From positions 1,440 to 8,906 of the forward strand of contig DBHP01000058.1 in the NCBI GenBank assembly GCA_002295705.1: a stretch of DNA of 7,467 nt. The letters run 5' to 3'. Below, piece by piece: positions 5,988 through 7,467 of the stretch (position 1 is its first letter; each line of letters starts with the position of its first letter). Position numbers and translations under genes: made by a program. The notes beneath the pieces are model-generated. The model was given only the letters and a program-made list of their open reading frames with translations, was not told the origin of the DNA and made no database searches. The DNA comes from Candidatus Neomicrothrix sp. UBA825. GTDB taxonomy: Bacteria; Actinomycetota; Acidimicrobiia; Acidimicrobiales; UBA8592.

Positions 5988-6533
5988 ATGATCAAATTCA
6001 CTGCCCAAAAGAAAATTGTGCCTGCCGTACTTTTCATAGTTGTTGCTTTCCTTAACACTGGTTGTGGTGAAGGAGAAAACGAGGTCATCGCTTCCGGACG
6101 CCTATATAAACAAATAGCTATTGTAGAACCAACTCCGACTCCAACTCCGGTCACAATGATGGTAGAGGAGTCAGTGCCTATTGAGGTAGCAACACCTGAA
6201 CCGACTCCGAAGGTAATACTGGTTGATTCGCCATATGGTGAAAATGTTGAGAGATGGAGATCTGACGTCCGAGGGGCACTTGCCGAATATGGTTTAAGCG
6301 ATGAAGAAGACAGATTCATGAGAGTCATGTGGTGTGAAAGTAGAGGGGATCCTGATGCTGTGAATGCAGAAAGTGGTGCATCAGGGTTAATGCAACATAT
6401 ACCTCAATATTGGGTCGATAGGGCTCGTTCTGCTGGTTTCCAAGGAGCGTCTCCATTTGACCCGATAGCTAATATTTACGCCTCTGTTTGGCTTCTTGAC
6501 GTCGGAGGGTGGAGCCACTGGGAGTGTAAGTAG
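5988..6533 (+). CDS. Lipoprotein with compact lysozyme-like (transglycosylase) domain
   Basis: This 181-aa protein is predicted to cleave the glycan strands of peptidoglycan from the outer face of the membrane. The signal peptide (KK, then a hydrophobic stretch at 10-22) ends in LNTGC, with lipidated C26. A linker with TPTPTP runs through about residues 47-75. The C-terminal domain (about 85-181) matches small lysozyme-like transglycosylases of Actinobacteria and Chloroflexi: MWCESRGDP with the likely catalytic E117, SGASGLMQHIPQYW, FDPIANIYASVWLL, and the closing GWSHWECK. C116 and C180 probably form the disulfide seen in this compact type, so the short length is normal rather than a truncation. 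It shares its architecture with the carboxypeptidase lipoprotein upstream, with which it forms an operon. True glycosidase or lytic transglycosylase chemistry cannot be told from sequence alone. Confidence 0.87.
   Translation: MIKFTAQKKIVPAVLFIVVAFLNTGCGEGENEVIASGRLYKQIAIVEPTPTPTPVTMMVEESVPIEVATPEPTPKVILVDSPYGENVERWRSDVRGALAEYGLSDEEDRFMRVMWCESRGDPDAVNAESGASGLMQHIPQYWVDRARSAGFQGASPFDPIANIYASVWLLDVGGWSHWECK
6129..6152 (+). repeat. Short CCNACT hexanucleotide tandem repeat (Thr-Pro linker)
   Basis: Four CCN codons alternate with three ACT codons and one GTC, encoding PTPTPTPV in the stalk of the transglycosylase lipoprotein. This is a slippage-prone linker of the same kind as in the upstream lipoprotein. 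Confidence 0.6.
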
Positions 6534-6539
6534 ATTTAG

Positions 6540-6569
6540 CTGACTATGAAGGGGGCGTGCGGTTAGACT
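6540..6569 (+). promoter_or_regulatory. Candidate leaderless promoter for the PhyH gene
   Basis: TAGACT (6564-6569) ends exactly 6 nt before the ATG at 6576. CTGACT (6540-6545, four of six matches to TTGACA) lies 18 nt upstream of it. There is no Shine-Dalgarno near the ATG; the GGGGG run is 20 nt away. An in-frame TAG at 6564 rules out an upstream start, so the start codon is firm. The arrangement fits transcription starting at the A of the ATG. Confidence 0.5.
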
Positions 6570-6575
6570 GCCCTT

Positions 6576-7385
6576 ATGGCAAAGGGTCAGCTTCACGAAC
6601 CATCACAAGCAGTCACTCCCGAGGTGGTGCATGCGTACCAAAGAGATGGTCACGTATGCATTCGGGGCTTAATTGATACCGAAACAGTATTAAATTATCG
6701 CCCAATAATTGAAGAGATTTCAGAATCTTGGAGGTATGAGAAACGGCCGATAGAGGAACGCGAAACATACGGTAAAGCGTTTTTGCAGGTCCATAATATT
6801 TGGCAAAAAAGCATGTTGTGTAAAGAAATTGTTTTTGCCAAATGCTTTGCGCATGCGGCATCACAATTGCTTGGAGTAGAGAGCGTGAGAATCTACCATG
6901 ATCAAACCCTTTTCAAAGAGCCTGGGGGTGGTCACACGCCATGGCACCAAGACCAAACCTATTGGCCGTTAGAGCCAGACAGCACAGTTACCATGTGGCT
7001 TCCACTGTCTGAAATAACGGAAGAAGTCGGATCTATGTACTTCGTCTCAGGGTCGCATGAAATGGGGGAGTTTGGTGCTGGGGGGATATCTGACTCAAGC
7101 CATGACAAAATTCAAGATTGGATTGATAGTAATGGCCACATACCATTTACGCATGGTGCTATGGATTTAGGTGACGCGACTTTCCATTCAGGCTTCACTC
7201 TTCATAGTGCCAAACCCAATCCCACTCTGGAGACTCGACCAGTCCTCACGGTTATCTACGTTGCAGATGGCGCAGAAATATTAGATCCCACACCAATGCA
7301 AGAATTTGATTTAAAGCTTTGGTTAGGTGGGCGTCAGCCAGGCGAAACTGTCAGTAGTGAAATCAATCCTCAGTTATACCCTTGA
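6576..7385 (+). CDS. Phytanoyl-CoA dioxygenase (PhyH) family protein
   Basis: This 269-aa cytoplasmic protein is a predicted non-heme Fe(II)/2-oxoglutarate-dependent oxygenase. The N-terminus (VTPEVVHAYQRDGHVCIRGLI) is typical of the PhyH family. The double-stranded beta-helix core carries the iron-binding HxD in WHQDQTYWPL (H124, D126), the distal His in FTLHSAKPN (H210), and R221 in TRPVLTVIYV. R221 lies 11 residues after the His, where the family binds the 2-oxoglutarate carboxylate. All the catalytic residues needed are present, so it should be active. Family members hydroxylate very diverse small molecules, so the substrate cannot be named. It follows the lipoprotein operon after 42 bp but appears to have its own promoter. 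Its 3' end may overlap a convergent gene. Confidence 0.92.
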   Translation: MAKGQLHEPSQAVTPEVVHAYQRDGHVCIRGLIDTETVLNYRPIIEEISESWRYEKRPIEERETYGKAFLQVHNIWQKSMLCKEIVFAKCFAHAASQLLGVESVRIYHDQTLFKEPGGGHTPWHQDQTYWPLEPDSTVTMWLPLSEITEEVGSMYFVSGSHEMGEFGAGGISDSSHDKIQDWIDSNGHIPFTHGAMDLGDATFHSGFTLHSAKPNPTLETRPVLTVIYVADGAEILDPTPMQEFDLKLWLGGRQPGETVSSEINPQLYP

Positions 7386-7467
7386 TCGGGCGCAGTTTGA
7401 ATAGCCCAGTAGGCTCAGGCTCTTTAGGTGAAGAAAATACGTTATCAAATGAAACGTCATCTCCCAC
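7363..7467 (-). CDS. Possible C-terminal end of a convergent gene (partial)
   Basis: On the minus strand a reading frame is open from the window edge for 34 codons to a TGA at 7365-7363. It ends in an acidic and basic tail, KLRPIKGITED. It would overlap the PhyH gene by 23 bp in convergent orientation. No family can be recognised from this much sequence. A competing plus-strand frame with a TTG at 7397 is also open to the window end, so the assignment is uncertain. Confidence 0.35.
   Translation of the reverse strand: MGDDVSFDNVFSSPKEPEPTGLFKLRPIKGITED

Noticed and set aside
5888..6328. Minus-strand 146-codon frame with GVGVGVGS repeat
   Set aside because: Antisense of the transglycosylase lipoprotein and its TP linker; the plus frame has lipobox, catalytic Glu motif and SD.

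Overview
The window is bacterial chromosomal DNA, moderately A+T-rich and densely coded. The best taxonomic guess is a Chloroflexota-like bacterium, possibly a marine SAR202/Dehalococcoidia relative. This is inferred from the ppdK–dnaG–sigma order, a deazaflavin (F420)-type nitroreductase-family protein, Thr-Pro-linker lipoproteins and a PhyH-type dioxygenase. No rRNA or diagnostic marker is present, so the assignment stays tentative.

Layout. Bases 1-354 are the C-terminal end of pyruvate phosphate dikinase, with the catalytic CGEHGG motif. It is followed on the same strand by dnaG primase (405-2378). A sigma-70 family factor (2371-3381) overlaps dnaG by 8 nt. This corresponds to the dnaG-rpoD core of the macromolecular-synthesis operon. 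Next come two tRNA genes, tRNA-Asn(GTT) and a CAT-anticodon tRNA with the features of tRNA-Ile2, separated by a strong GAAA-capped hairpin. Two minus-strand genes follow: a short-chain dehydrogenase (3690-4505) and an F420H2-dependent quinone reductase/nitroreductase-family protein (4638-5075). Starting only 17 bp away on the plus strand is a two-gene unit of cell-wall lipoproteins: a VanY-type (M15B) carboxypeptidase (5093-5974) and a compact lysozyme-like transglycosylase (5988-6533). A phytanoyl-CoA dioxygenase family protein (6576-7385) comes next. The last ~80 bases may hold the 3' end of a convergent gene.

How the genes relate. DnaG and the sigma factor serve replication priming and promoter recognition and are translationally linked. 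The two lipoproteins share one design (lipobox, Thr/Pro linker, C-terminal peptidoglycan hydrolase domain) and probably work together outside the membrane. The SDR, DDN-family and PhyH proteins look like separate accessory redox enzymes with unknown substrates.

The most interesting points are two. First, three genes without a Shine-Dalgarno (dnaG, the DDN-family gene and the PhyH gene) all show a TANNNT hexamer exactly 6 nt before the ATG, as expected for leaderless transcripts. Second, the sigma factor in the rpoD position has unusual substitutions in region 2.4/3.0, including Asp in place of the first promoter-melting Trp. I did not find a convincing new multi-gene system such as defence, CRISPR or a mobile element.
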